Position numbers and translations under genes: made by a program. Source: Geminocystis sp. M7585_C2015_104 (GTDB taxonomy: Bacteria > Cyanobacteriota > Cyanobacteriia > Cyanobacteriales > Cyanobacteriaceae). From it: a stretch of 47,997 nucleotides of DNA. The notes beneath the pieces were generated by a model that ran no database searches, was not told the origin of the DNA, and saw only the letters and a program-made list of their open reading frames with translations. The stretch spans positions 1 through 47,997 of the forward strand of contig DVEF01000020.1 of NCBI GenBank assembly GCA_015295805.1, in the 5' to 3' direction. Position 1 is the stretch's first letter. Every line of letters begins with the position of its first letter. Shown piece by piece: positions 1 to 8,361 of the stretch.

Positions 1-473
1 AGGTCAGACAATAGTAGGCCCACCGCCCCCGCCACACTAAAGGTATACTGGTCCAAGTCCTGTTTGGTTTTGATAGCCCAGTTTTTCCCTACCCAGTAGG
101 CCATTCTATCTGCCATAGCCGCGGTAGCATCCCATATTCTCCCTGCAATGGAGGGGGGAGCCAAAAAGGCCCAATCCGCGAAATGATAACTCACTTCTGG
201 TAGAATATCTTTGTATGGTTCTAGTACTGCGGCTATTTCTTCCCTTTTGGTGTTGCTATTAATTGACTGTACGCTACAACTTATCCTAGTAAGAATTTCT
301 ATCTTGGTGGCAGGGTCCATCTGGGGGTGATCTTCCACCTCGTCGATGGCGCGCATACACAGGTAGGCGGAAGTGACTGCTTCTTGCAATCCCTCTGGAA
401 GGCGTACAATGGGGATATAAAAAGTCCGACTGGTTTTTTGTAGGGTTTTCAAGGCATAATCTTTCAAATCCAT
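1..473 (-). CDS. Squalene/phytoene synthase family protein (5' part, cut by window edge)
   Basis: Reading leftward from an ATG at 473-471 gives an open frame to the window edge, about 157 residues, starting MDLKDYALKTLQKTSRTFY. The SRTFY stretch and the Asp-rich motif in AYLCMRAIDEVEDH match the first substrate-binding motif of head-to-head prenyl synthases, which join two C15 or C20 diphosphates to make squalene or phytoene. The DEVED form looks more like squalene-synthase-type members than canonical CrtB, but the second Asp-rich motif lies outside the window, so product specificity is open. The gene is divergent from nadK. The family is clear; the exact product is not. Confidence 0.8.
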   Translation of the reverse strand, partial: MDLKDYALKTLQKTSRTFYIPIVRLPEGLQEAVTSAYLCMRAIDEVEDHPQMDPATKIEILTRISCSVQSINSNTKREEIAAVLEPYKDILPEVSYHFADWAFLAPPSIAGRIWDATAAMADRMAYWVGKNWAIKTKQDLDQYTFSVAGAVGLLLSD

Positions 474-974
474 TGGCAAATACTCCTCACGCCCTTTTTA
501 ATATTTTCTAGGTAATATTAACCCAGAAAACCACTCCCTCTCACAGGAATACGTTAAAAATTTTATCCTGTTTGGTTCAACGGGGGCCTGTTTTTATTCT
601 CCCCCGCCTCTGGATAACTTTTCCATTTCCTGACATTCAATCTCCGCCTTCCCCGGGTCCATATATTCAATCCATCAACTTTCTCAAGGCACAAAGGCAA
701 AATTTCCATGCTTCCCCTTCCCTTTTCTTCCACATTTATTTCTCCTGTTTTATCTTTTTAAACCACAATTCCCTGATGGTAGCACACTTCCTCTTCTCTG
801 AAAATATTTAAAACCATATAATTCTCCTTTACTCTTCGCTATGTAACCCCTGAGCAACTCTCATTTTCATATTCCGCCATTACTTGATTTATCTAAATGG
901 CCCATCAATTATTCCTCATTTTATCTCCGCTATTTTTTATTTTTAAATAAAGAGCCATTTTGGTTCATAAAAAA
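474..974. other. Long non-coding stretch between divergent genes
   Basis: About 500 bases, T/C-rich on the plus strand. The one open frame (572-811) has no plausible domain, an improbable Pro/Phe-rich composition and no ribosome binding site, so I do not call it. The stretch presumably carries the promoter of the leftward prenyl synthase gene. I see no tRNA, repeat array or insertion sequence in it. Confidence 0.5.
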
Positions 975-1056
975 CTCCTGCCGTGCCGGCATGGGGAAAC
1001 GTGTGCCACCGCATTTGCAAGGGTATAAATTTAATTCTCGGCCACGGGGGCAGGAA
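975..1056 (+). ncRNA. Candidate structured RNA or leader upstream of nadK
   Basis: The bases 976-982 (TCCTGCC) pair with 1049-1055 (GGCAGGA), and 983-988 (GTGCCG) pair with 1039-1045 with one bulged C. This gives a 13-bp closing stem with small bulges. Inside it, 988-1008 can fold as GGCAT/GTGCC, and 1011-1018 as a GCA/TGC mini-hairpin, giving a multi-branch shape. I do not recognise a known riboswitch, 6S, SRP or tmRNA signature. It could be a nadK leader, a free small RNA or chance pairing. The pairing is read directly from the sequence; the function is unknown. Confidence 0.35.
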
Positions 1057-1129
1057 CATTTAGAGAAAATTGTCAAAGGAACAAATTTCGCTAGAATTAG
1101 AAAAGAAAACTGGGAAGGGGAGGGAATAC

Positions 1130-2053
1130 GTGCGGCTACAACAGGTGATTATTGCCTATAAAGCAGATGATCCAAATAGTAAAAAATGGGCAGAAAGGTG
1201 CGCCCTTGAGTTAGAGAATCGCAACTGCAATGTAATGTTAGGGCCAAGTGGTATTAAAAATAACCCCTACCCGGTATTTTTGGACTCGGCCAAGCAAAAA
1301 ATCGATTTGGGAATCGTTTTCGGCGGGGATGGAACAGTTTTAGCGGCAGCACGTCACCTGGCACCAGAAAACATCCCCATTCTAGCAGTAAATGTGGGAG
1401 GACATCTAGGCTTCTTGACTGAGCCGTTTGAATTATTTGAAAATACAGAAGAAGTATGGGAACGGTTGGAAAACGACTTGTATGCGGTGGAAAGGCGAAT
1501 GATGTTAGAAGCAAGGGTGTGGGAGAGGAATCAAAACCAAGAGGTGGTGGCGGTTAGCGAACGGTATTACTGTTTAAACGAGATGTGCGTCAAACCAGGC
1601 TATTTGGAAAGAATGCCTACCTGTCTGCTAGAAATGGAAGTAGATGGCGAAGTAGTAGACCAGTACCACGGAGATGGTCTAATCGTAGCTACACCCACCG
1701 GCTCCACCTGTTATACTGCCTCGGCCCACGGCCCTATTATACACCCCGGCATGAGTGCTATTGCCGTTACCCCCATTTGCCCCCTTAGTTTATCCAGTCG
1801 TCCCCTCATTCTACCACCTCGTTCCCTAGTTAGCATTTGGCCTTTGGGAGACTATGAAACTCAAAACAAACTCTGGACAGACGGCGTACTAGCCACTACA
1901 ATTTGGCCAGGACAATGGGTGGAAATAAAAATGGCAGAATGTCTTGCCCAATTTATCATCCTCCGGGAGTCCTATTCATTCTATCAAACCCTTAGGGATA
2001 AGTTACACTGGGCTGGAGCGCGGATTCATCATAAAAACAATCGACGCCATTAG
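1130..2053 (+). CDS. nadK: NAD kinase
   Basis: Phosphorylates NAD to NADP using ATP. The glycine-rich GGDGTVLAAARHL motif (catalytic GGDG) and the NVGGHLGFLTE and GDGLIVATPTGST blocks are diagnostic of the family. I place the start at GTG 1130, giving about 307 residues beginning (M)RLQQVIIAYKADD. A strong AAGGGGAGG ribosome site lies just upstream, and cyanobacterial homologues begin at this point. An upstream TTG at 1070 would add 20 residues unlike the family. Cyanobacteria usually carry two nadK genes; only one is in this window. It heads a rightward run with the CyanoP and maf genes. Confidence 0.95.
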   Translation: MRLQQVIIAYKADDPNSKKWAERCALELENRNCNVMLGPSGIKNNPYPVFLDSAKQKIDLGIVFGGDGTVLAAARHLAPENIPILAVNVGGHLGFLTEPFELFENTEEVWERLENDLYAVERRMMLEARVWERNQNQEVVAVSERYYCLNEMCVKPGYLERMPTCLLEMEVDGEVVDQYHGDGLIVATPTGSTCYTASAHGPIIHPGMSAIAVTPICPLSLSSRPLILPPRSLVSIWPLGDYETQNKLWTDGVLATTIWPGQWVEIKMAECLAQFIILRESYSFYQTLRDKLHWAGARIHHKNNRRH

Positions 2054-2144
2054 AACTGTTCACCATCCTACCACGGCTATTCCCCCCGGACAGCAAAAAT
2101 GGGATAATAAGCCCAATAACACAATCCATCAACAGGAAGACAAT

Positions 2145-2702
2145 ATGTTTAAGTCCTTTATTCTTCGCATTGTTACCCCCATTATTATACTTTTGACTTT
2201 GTTTGGCTGTGTTTCCCCCACTGCCGGTTTAAAGGCATACATCGATGGAGCCGATGGGTATCAATTCCTTTATCCTAATGGTTGGATACAGGTAAATGTA
2301 AAAAACGCCAGTGAAGGGGTAGATGTCGTCTTCCGGGATTTGATAGAAAGAAGTGAGAATCTGAGTGTGGTTATCAGCCAGGTAGACAAGAATACTAAAT
2401 TAGAAGACTTGGGTAGTCCTTCTGACATAGGGTATCGTTTTATGCAACTAGTAAATCAGAATCCCAACAGTCAAATTGAGGCGGAATTGATTGGGGCAGA
2501 GAAAAAAGAGGAAAATCTGCAAAACTATTATCTGTTAGAATATAGGGTCAAGCAGCCCAATGGCAGTTATCGTCACAACATAGCTGCCGTTGCCACCAAA
2601 AACGGCAAACTCTATACCTTTAACATATCTACCACTGAAGAGCGTTGGCCTCAAGTGGAAACCCTTTTTAAAACCATGGCTAAGTCTTTTTCCCTCTCCT
2701 AG
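2145..2702 (+). CDS. CyanoP, PsbP-like photosystem II assembly lipoprotein
   Basis: 185-residue lipoprotein. Residues 1-22 are a hydrophobic signal ending in a lipobox (LTLFGC, lipidated Cys about 22), so it should be anchored on the lumenal side of the thylakoid membrane. The mature part has the PsbP fold signature: [17 protein letters not shown] near the start, [18 protein letters not shown] in the middle and a TMAKSFSL end. The ATG at 2145 has AGGAAGA upstream; the frame is open further upstream but overlaps nadK and lacks a site. CyanoP is associated with early photosystem II assembly. Proximity of nadK and psbP-like genes is known from other cyanobacteria. Confidence 0.9.
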   Translation: MFKSFILRIVTPIIILLTLFGCVSPTAGLKAYIDGADGYQFLYPNGWIQVNVKNASEGVDVVFRDLIERSENLSVVISQVDKNTKLEDLGSPSDIGYRFMQLVNQNPNSQIEAELIGAEKKEENLQNYYLLEYRVKQPNGSYRHNIAAVATKNGKLYTFNISTTEERWPQVETLFKTMAKSFSLS

Positions 2703-2712
2703 GGTATATCTG

Positions 2713-3339
2713 ATGCCGCCAGTTATGATTAAATTTGTACTCGCTTCCGCCTCCCCCGCCAGGAAAAAGCTGCTGGAAACCGTGGGAATTAACCCTATTG
2801 TCACCCCCAGTGGCTATGACGAATCCTCCGTTACCCTTTCTAAACCCTATGATTTAGCCGCCACCCTGGCAGAAAGAAAGGCGACTGTTGTGGCCCAACT
2901 CTATAAAGACGCCCTAGTATTGGGGTGTGACTCCCTGTTGGAAGTGGAAGGACAAATATATGGTAAACCCGCCGACGCTAAAGAGGCTATTTCCCGTTGG
3001 CAACTGATGCGTGGCAAAAAAGGCCTACTCTACACTGGTCATGCTTTGATAGATACTACTAGGCAGAGGAAAATTGTCCGTTGTGCTGTAACTGAGGTGT
3101 ACTTCTCCTTTGTTACAGACTCAGAAATTGAAGCCTATGTGGCTACAGGTGAACCACTCAGGTGTGCCGGCTGTTTCGCCTTGGAGGGAAAAGGGGGATT
3201 GTTTATAGACAGAATTGTGGGGTGTCACAGCAATGTTATTGGCTTGAGTCTACCCCTCCTACGCACTATGTTGGCAGACTTGGGTTACACCGTCTTAGAC
3301 TTTTGGGGTGAAAAATCTGTTAATTCTAAGGTAAACTAA
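2713..3339 (+). CDS. maf: Maf family nucleoside triphosphate pyrophosphatase
   Basis: House-cleaning pyrophosphatase that hydrolyses non-canonical nucleotides. The N-terminal [16 protein letters not shown] motif, the LAERKA block, the [17 protein letters not shown] segment with the catalytic Asp, and the [16 protein letters not shown] block are all characteristic. Length is about 208 residues. I chose the ATG at 2713, ten bases after the CyanoP stop, because TAGGG precedes it; an ATG at 2725 would also fit ([10 protein letters not shown]). Probably co-transcribed with CyanoP and nadK. Confidence 0.93.
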   Translation: MPPVMIKFVLASASPARKKLLETVGINPIVTPSGYDESSVTLSKPYDLAATLAERKATVVAQLYKDALVLGCDSLLEVEGQIYGKPADAKEAISRWQLMRGKKGLLYTGHALIDTTRQRKIVRCAVTEVYFSFVTDSEIEAYVATGEPLRCAGCFALEGKGGLFIDRIVGCHSNVIGLSLPLLRTMLADLGYTVLDFWGEKSVNSKVN

Positions 3340-3365
3340 TTGGCGTCGTCACCCAGAGATTTTTT

Positions 3366-3671
3366 ATGAACACCCTGGAAGAAGTTAAGGCTAAAATCAG
3401 AGAGGGTAAAATTGATGAAGCCAAGGCTATAGCTTTTGCCTCCCTTCTCAGAATCGAAATCGAAACCTCTTGCGATGCTGATGCTAAATCCTCCTCCTGT
3501 CACAGTGTTATTGACATTTTAGAAAACGAAATTGAACACCATCTGGGAGATGAATCTCTTACTGAACTGCACTTTAAAGAAGTAGAAAAAGCCCAACAAT
3601 ATCTGATTAAAAATAGCAAGACTTTTCGAGATTTACTATTAATAATCGAGGAAAGTAATCAGGATTTTTAG
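3366..3671 (+). CDS. Hypothetical protein, short member of a paralogous pair
   Basis: 101 residues, mostly predicted helix, no signal peptide or membrane segment. I do not recognise the family. It begins 26 bases after maf on the same strand. Its first 30 residues follow the pattern EExxxxxREGKxxEAxxxAxAxxLxxxIxT, shared with the next gene, and a second block ending in KNxxTxxxLLxI also aligns, so the two are homologous along their first 100 residues. The two Cys residues are not in a metal-binding spacing. Function unknown. Confidence 0.7.
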   Translation: MNTLEEVKAKIREGKIDEAKAIAFASLLRIEIETSCDADAKSSSCHSVIDILENEIEHHLGDESLTELHFKEVEKAQQYLIKNSKTFRDLLLIIEESNQDF

Positions 3672-3721
3672 GTGGTTTGAAAAAAGGGTTTTATGTCTGC
3701 TCTGAATGAGGGAGAAAAAAC

Positions 3722-4510
3722 ATGAGCTGTCATGAAGAATTTAGAGAATTACTGAGGGAGGGCAAAAACAGAGAGGCACTCCTTCTGGCATTGGCTAACA
3801 GCCTGGAATTGAAGATTAAAACCATCTCAAAAAAAGCGCAACTGCGTTGGGAAACAAGAATAAATTTACTAAAAGGGATAACCAATATAATAAATAGAAC
3901 AGAAGCCCTTACAAATCTAACAAAACCAGAGGAAATACAGCTTACACAATTTCACGAATGTCAAAGAAAACAAGCATATGAAATATGGCAAAAGAATAGA
4001 GAAACCCTGATAAAAGTATTTCAAATAATGACGGGCAGAGACACAGAAGATATAGAAATTGAAACAGAAAGCCATGAGGGGGAAGAAGAAGAAAAGCAGG
4101 CTTGGATTGACAGTATAACAGATAACATCCTAGGAGAGGAAACAGAAGAAGAAGAAAAGTTGTTGGCTAAAGGGGAGAAAATTACCCATCATAACGGTGT
4201 GTGTAGAGATTCTAGTATCCCCGCCTCACAATTACAAGGAGAATTAGAGGCAGAAGAAGAGGAAATGATGATAGAGGCGGCAGCGGCATTGGAATTGGCA
4301 ATGGCATCGGCAGGAGAAGAAGAGGAAAAGGAAAAAGGAGAAGTAAAAATGGAAATAGGAGAGGAATGGGAAGAGTGGCTAAAAGAAGATGAAGATGAGG
4401 ATTCCTCCTGCCAACAACTAGAGGGAATTAACTGGAGTGAAGAAGACTGGAGTGAGGGAGAGGAGGGAGAGGGAGAAGAAGGAGAAATTGGAAGTAACAG
4501 CAAAAGTTAA
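3722..4510 (+). CDS. Hypothetical protein: paralogue of the upstream gene with a long acidic tail
   Basis: 262 residues. Residues 1-105 are homologous to the preceding protein (both carry REGKxxEA followed by LxxxIxT). From about residue 106 to the end the protein is dominated by Glu and Asp, with runs of three to four Glu, a short Ala-rich helix (about 180-190) and a Ser/Gly/Glu tail. The tail is probably disordered and strongly negative. The coding strand is correspondingly almost pure purine over 4311-4500, which suggests expansion of GAA/GAG repeats. No known domain is recognised. A basic partner such as a nucleic-acid-binding or ribosomal protein is a guess only. Confidence 0.7.
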   Translation: MSCHEEFRELLREGKNREALLLALANSLELKIKTISKKAQLRWETRINLLKGITNIINRTEALTNLTKPEEIQLTQFHECQRKQAYEIWQKNRETLIKVFQIMTGRDTEDIEIETESHEGEEEEKQAWIDSITDNILGEETEEEEKLLAKGEKITHHNGVCRDSSIPASQLQGELEAEEEEMMIEAAAALELAMASAGEEEEKEKGEVKMEIGEEWEEWLKEDEDEDSSCQQLEGINWSEEDWSEGEEGEGEEGEIGSNSKS

Positions 4511-4595
4511 CATCACACTTCCACGGTTTATCTCTTTACTTCTACTTCTCCTTTTGGCTGTTGCCATCTGGTGGTTACAATGGATAGGCCTATAA
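4488..4595 (+). CDS. Candidate 35-residue single-span membrane protein
   Basis: A TTG at 4488 opens a 36-codon frame overlapping the end of the acidic-tail gene by 23 bases. It is preceded by GAAGGAG at good distance. The peptide is short and polar at first (EVTAKVNITLPR), then has one strong hydrophobic helix (FISLLLLLLLAVAIWWLQW) and stops. Its topology resembles small photosynthetic membrane subunits, but it matches none I know (PsbM, PsbT, PetL, PsaM and similar were considered). The TTG start and short length keep this tentative. The polypurine upstream sequence can also mimic a ribosome site by chance. Confidence 0.35.
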   Translation: MEVTAKVNITLPRFISLLLLLLLAVAIWWLQWIGL

Positions 4596-4732
4596 TCCAA
4601 CTGACTCATTTCAACCGACTCATTACTAAAATTCACCGGGTGGCGAAATCAGCGGGGGAGGCTAGCTATTTTTTTTGTAATTTTCTTGCCCATCAGGGAT
4701 ATTTGAGTTATTATCAAATAATAGGAGTCTCT

Positions 4733-4758
4733 CCCCTCCGGGGGGTTATTTTTTTTGA
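4733..4758 (+). terminator. GC hairpin plus T run ahead of speA
   Basis: CCCC and GGGG arms around a TCC loop (4733-4743), followed by TTATTTTTTTT. It is a standard intrinsic terminator shape and would end the nadK-to-hypothetical transcript just 20 bases before speA. It could alternatively act as an attenuator of speA if transcription starts upstream. Confidence 0.6.
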
Positions 4759-4775
4759 GAGGGTAACAGGAAGAA

Positions 4776-6701
4776 ATGGGAGAATTATGGACTATTGAAG
4801 ACAGCAAAAAATTGTATCAGATTGAAGGCTGGGGTCATCCTTATTTTGATATAAATGAGGAAGGAAACGTCACAGTGGCGCCTCGAGGTGACGGCTACAA
4901 AATCGACCTATTCCACCTAGTAGAAAGTCTCAAAAAAAGAGATATTCATCTTCCCTTACTCATTCGCTTTTCTGACATTTTAGCTGATCGTCTCCACCGA
5001 CTCCACCAATGCATGTACAATGCCATTGAGCGTTATGGCTATCAAAATGTTTACAGAGGTGTTTATCCCATAAAATGTAATCAGCACCGCCAACTAGTAG
5101 AAGCATTAGTCAAATATGGCAAACAGTACCATTTTGGCCTAGAAGTTGGCTCTAAGCCGGAGTTAATGATTGCTTTGGCCACTTTAGATGTAGATAAAAC
5201 CGGCGAAACATTGTTGATTTGTAATGGGTACAAGGATGAAGATTATCTAGAAACTGCCCTTTTGGCTCAACAACTTGGCCACAATTTAATAGTAGTAATT
5301 GAGCAGGTAAACGAGTTATTTACTATACTAAAACTAAGCGATAAATATGACCTAAAACCTCAGCTAGGCGTCAGGGCAAAACTGCAAACAAAAGGCACCG
5401 GCCATTGGGGCAATTCCACGGGAGAGAGAGCAAAATTTGGGCTTACTATACCCGAGATTGTAATGGTGGTAGAACACTTACGTGAGCAGAATAAATTAGA
5501 CTGTTTGAAACTACTACATTTTCATATTGGCTCCCAAATATCCTCCATTGCAGTAATTAAAGACGCTATTCGGGAGGCAAGTCAAATTTATGTGCAATTA
5601 TACAATATGGGTGCCGGGATGAAATACCTGGACGTTGGCGGCGGTTTGGCAGTAGATTATGATGGCTCAAAAACCAACTTTTATGCCTCTAAAAACTACA
5701 ATATGCAAAATTATGCCAACGACATTGTAGCGGCAGTTAGAGATGCCTGTGATGCCAAAAATGTGCCCCATCCCATCCTAATTAGTGAAAGCGGAAGGGC
5801 AATCGCCGCCCACCATTCTGTCTTGATTTTTAATGTGGTAAACAGCAATAACCCTCTGTTAAATATCCCTATTTCCAAACCAGAAAAAGCCCATCCAGTT
5901 CTGCGTAATCTATGGGAAACCTATCACACTATTGACGATACCAACTATCAGGAAATGTACCACGATGCCATCCAGTTTAAGGAAGAGGCAATCAGTCTAT
6001 TTAATTTTGGCTATCTCACATTAGCTGAAAGGGCACAGGCTGAACAATTATACTGGGCTTGCTGTCAAAAAATATATCTAATTACTCAGAATGAGAGCTA
6101 TGTTAGTGATGATTTAAACGAACTGCAAGAATTGATGACTTCCACCTACTACATCAATTTGTCCGTATTCCAGTCCGCCCCCGATACCTGGGCGATAGAT
6201 CAACTTTTCCCAATTCTCCCCATTCACCGCCTCAACGAAAAACCGACTGTTAAGGCAATTTTAGCTGATTTAACCTGTGATAGCGATGGCAAAATTGACA
6301 AATTCATTGACTTGTTAGACGTAAAACACGCCCTAGAATTGCACCCCCTAGAATTAAATGGCCGAAACCCCGAGGAAAGACAGTTTAAACCCTATTATTT
6401 GGGAATGTTTTTAGTAGGAGCCTATCAAGAAATCCTGGGCAATTTGCACAACCTTTTCGGGGATATAAATGTAGTCCACATTGAGATTAATGGGGACAAT
6501 TATAACATTAAACACGTCGTAAAAGGCGACACAGTAACAGATGTTCTCAGATATGTAGAATACTCCCCTGAAGATTTGATGGAAAAAATGCGTTGTCTTG
6601 CAGAAATGGCCATAAATGAAAGACAAATTGAAATCGAACATTCTCAACGCCTGTTGAAAAATTATGAGCGAAACTTGCGTAGTTATACTTATCTGAGATA
6701 A
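4776..6701 (+). CDS. speA: Biosynthetic arginine decarboxylase
   Basis: PLP enzyme that converts arginine to agmatine, the first step of polyamine synthesis. 641 residues, the usual length of bacterial SpeA. The PLP lysine lies in VYPIKCNQHRQLVEAL (about residue 100); HFHIGSQIS, LDVGGGLAVDYDGS and LISESGRAI are the substrate/PLP-binding blocks of the alanine-racemase-fold family. The start ATG at 4776 has AGGAAGAA immediately upstream. It is separated from upstream genes by an intrinsic terminator, so it probably has its own control. Confidence 0.96.
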   Translation: MGELWTIEDSKKLYQIEGWGHPYFDINEEGNVTVAPRGDGYKIDLFHLVESLKKRDIHLPLLIRFSDILADRLHRLHQCMYNAIERYGYQNVYRGVYPIKCNQHRQLVEALVKYGKQYHFGLEVGSKPELMIALATLDVDKTGETLLICNGYKDEDYLETALLAQQLGHNLIVVIEQVNELFTILKLSDKYDLKPQLGVRAKLQTKGTGHWGNSTGERAKFGLTIPEIVMVVEHLREQNKLDCLKLLHFHIGSQISSIAVIKDAIREASQIYVQLYNMGAGMKYLDVGGGLAVDYDGSKTNFYASKNYNMQNYANDIVAAVRDACDAKNVPHPILISESGRAIAAHHSVLIFNVVNSNNPLLNIPISKPEKAHPVLRNLWETYHTIDDTNYQEMYHDAIQFKEEAISLFNFGYLTLAERAQAEQLYWACCQKIYLITQNESYVSDDLNELQELMTSTYYINLSVFQSAPDTWAIDQLFPILPIHRLNEKPTVKAILADLTCDSDGKIDKFIDLLDVKHALELHPLELNGRNPEERQFKPYYLGMFLVGAYQEILGNLHNLFGDINVVHIEINGDNYNIKHVVKGDTVTDVLRYVEYSPEDLMEKMRCLAEMAINERQIEIEHSQRLLKNYERNLRSYTYLR

Positions 6702-6709
6702 ACTAACCC

Positions 6710-6763
6710 GGGGAGGAGAAAATGGACTACCATATACGGGATAACGGCATCACTCTCCTCCCC
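6710..6763 (+). promoter_or_regulatory. Hairpin sequestering a Shine-Dalgarno site between speA and the M16 gene
   Basis: GGGGAGGAG at 6710-6718 is an excellent ribosome binding site, and its perfect 9-base complement CTCCTCCCC lies at 6755-6763. The loop of 36 bases contains the start codon of a short upstream ORF. Formation of the stem would hide the site. The complementarity is read directly; the regulatory role is an inference. Confidence 0.4.
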
Positions 6764-6793
6764 CTAGGCAAGTATTATGAAAGTGGCAAATAA
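6722..6793 (+). CDS. Candidate 23-residue upstream ORF overlapping the M16 gene start
   Basis: ATG at 6722, three bases after GGGGAGGAG (6710-6718), opens a frame of 23 codons (MDYHIRDNGITLLPLGKYYE then SGK) stopping at 6791-6793. It overlaps the first 17 bases of the M16 gene in another frame. Its ribosome site is better than that of the M16 gene itself, so translational coupling or a leader peptide is possible. It could also be fortuitous. Confidence 0.3.
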   Translation: MDYHIRDNGITLLPLGKYYESGK

Positions 6794-8237
6794 AGACAAG
6801 AAAAAACAGTGGTGTTGGTTAACTATAATCGCCCTCTTGGTTATAGTTGTATTTCTGGGTAATCAGGCAAAGGCAGATGTAACACCAGGATATAAGAAAT
6901 TAAAATACCCGCCGCTGGCACCCATTACCATACCTAGTTATGAACGTTATCAGTTGGACAACGGCATGGTAGTATATCTGATGGAGGATCATAGTTTGCC
7001 CTTGATAAGTGGTACTGTGTTGCTAAAAATGGGTTCAATATTTGATCCTCCTTCTCAGGTGGGGTTAGCAGAATTAACTGGAGAATTGTTGCGTTTGGGA
7101 GGTACAGTCCACTACTCTCCTGAACAGTTAAATGCTATTCTGGAACAGAAGGCGGCATCTATAGAAACCAGTGTCACCCGCACATCGGCCAGTATTAGTT
7201 TTTCCAGCCTCAGTTATGATATAGATACCGTATTGCCCATCTTTGCAGAAATTCTCCAATCCCCCCGCTTTGACAGTCAACAGTTGGAATTGTTAAAAAC
7301 CCAAGTCCGTGGTACAATCTCCCGTCGCAACGATTATCCCGGGGATATTGCCAGAAGAGAGTTTGCCAAGTTAATATACGGCCAAGATAGCCCCTATGCC
7401 AGGGTGATAGAATATGTACATCTAGACAACATCCAAAGGGAAGACATACAAAGATTTTATCGCCAATATGTACGTCCGGAGGCAATGATTTTGGGGATGG
7501 TGGGGGATTTCGACTCAGCCAAGATGAAGCAACTAATCCAACGGCTTTTTGCCTCCTGGCATACGGACTCCACCATGACGCCGGATTATACCATCAGTGA
7601 GCCCCAACAAGCAACCACAGAAGGCGTGTTTATTGTCAATAGGCCACAGTTAACTCAGAGTCATATTATACTAGGGCATATAGGAGTAAAACTAGGGGAT
7701 GCCAACTATCCCGTTTTGAGTGTCATCAATGGGGTGTTAAACGGCTTTGGGGGGAGACTGTTTAAAGAAATTCGTAGCAGACAGGGTTTAGCCTATTCTG
7801 TCTTTGGCAGCTGGCAGGCTAACTATGACTATCCCGGAGTGTTTATAGCCGGAGGACAAACAAAAAGCGAGACCACCACTCAGTTTATAAGGAGCATTAT
7901 AGAAGAAATCCAACGACTTTGCAACTCCCCTATTACAGACACAGAATTGGACTATGCTAAGGATTCTATCCTCAACTCCTTTGTCTTCCAATTCCAACAT
8001 CCCTCTCAAACCCTTTCCCGCCTGATGACATACGAATACTATGGCTATCCCCAGGATTTTATTTTCCAATACCAACAGGGTGTGAAGAATACCAGCCGAG
8101 AGGATGTTTTGAGAGTAGCGCAAAAATATTTCCAGCCAGATAAGATTGTAACCCTCATAGTAGGCAATGAAAATGCCATCAAAGCCGACTTAATAACCCT
8201 CGGCAAAAATATTCAGGAGATAAACATTACCAACTAG
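6777..8237 (+). CDS. M16-family peptidase-like protein lacking the zinc motif, secreted or membrane-anchored
   Basis: 486 residues. Residues 1-33 form a basic start, a hydrophobic stretch and an AKA cleavage-like site, so it is exported or anchored. The rest has the two-lobed pitrilysin/M16 layout: an N-terminal lobe beginning RYQLDNGMVVYLMEDHSLPL, and a C-terminal lobe containing RLFKEIRSRQGLAYSVFGSW, the typical substrate-binding RxxxGLAY region. The place of the HxxEH zinc motif is taken by LAELTGELLRLGGT, so the protein should be catalytically dead. Cyanobacteria often encode an active and an inactive M16 subunit side by side; here no active partner follows. Confidence 0.88.
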   Translation: MKVANKDKKKQWCWLTIIALLVIVVFLGNQAKADVTPGYKKLKYPPLAPITIPSYERYQLDNGMVVYLMEDHSLPLISGTVLLKMGSIFDPPSQVGLAELTGELLRLGGTVHYSPEQLNAILEQKAASIETSVTRTSASISFSSLSYDIDTVLPIFAEILQSPRFDSQQLELLKTQVRGTISRRNDYPGDIARREFAKLIYGQDSPYARVIEYVHLDNIQREDIQRFYRQYVRPEAMILGMVGDFDSAKMKQLIQRLFASWHTDSTMTPDYTISEPQQATTEGVFIVNRPQLTQSHIILGHIGVKLGDANYPVLSVINGVLNGFGGRLFKEIRSRQGLAYSVFGSWQANYDYPGVFIAGGQTKSETTTQFIRSIIEEIQRLCNSPITDTELDYAKDSILNSFVFQFQHPSQTLSRLMTYEYYGYPQDFIFQYQQGVKNTSREDVLRVAQKYFQPDKIVTLIVGNENAIKADLITLGKNIQEINITN

Positions 8238-8279
8238 TATTAATTGGCTAGCAATAGTCTTCTAGTGGCAAACTCCTCT

Positions 8280-8291
8280 CCCCCCGGGGGG
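8280..8291. terminator. Perfect CCCCCC/GGGGGG palindrome after the M16 gene
   Basis: Six C followed directly by six G, then TATTAG. It lies 42 bases after the M16 stop and probably contributes to termination, although no T run follows. Similar C-run/G-run palindromes recur at 4733 and 39941. Confidence 0.35.
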
Positions 8292-8361
8292 TATTAGTGA
8301 CAGGATTAGGGTAGCAACCTGATAGTAGAAAACCAATGCCCCCGCCAGTAATATTTAGACA

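Noticed and set aside
572-811. 79-codon plus-strand frame in the first intergenic stretch
   Set aside because: Pro/Phe-rich, no ribosome site, no recognisable domain; T/C-rich non-coding DNA readily gives such frames.
4571-4798. 75-codon frame ending inside the speA start
   Set aside because: Crosses the terminator ahead of speA, contains no family signal and has no ribosome site.
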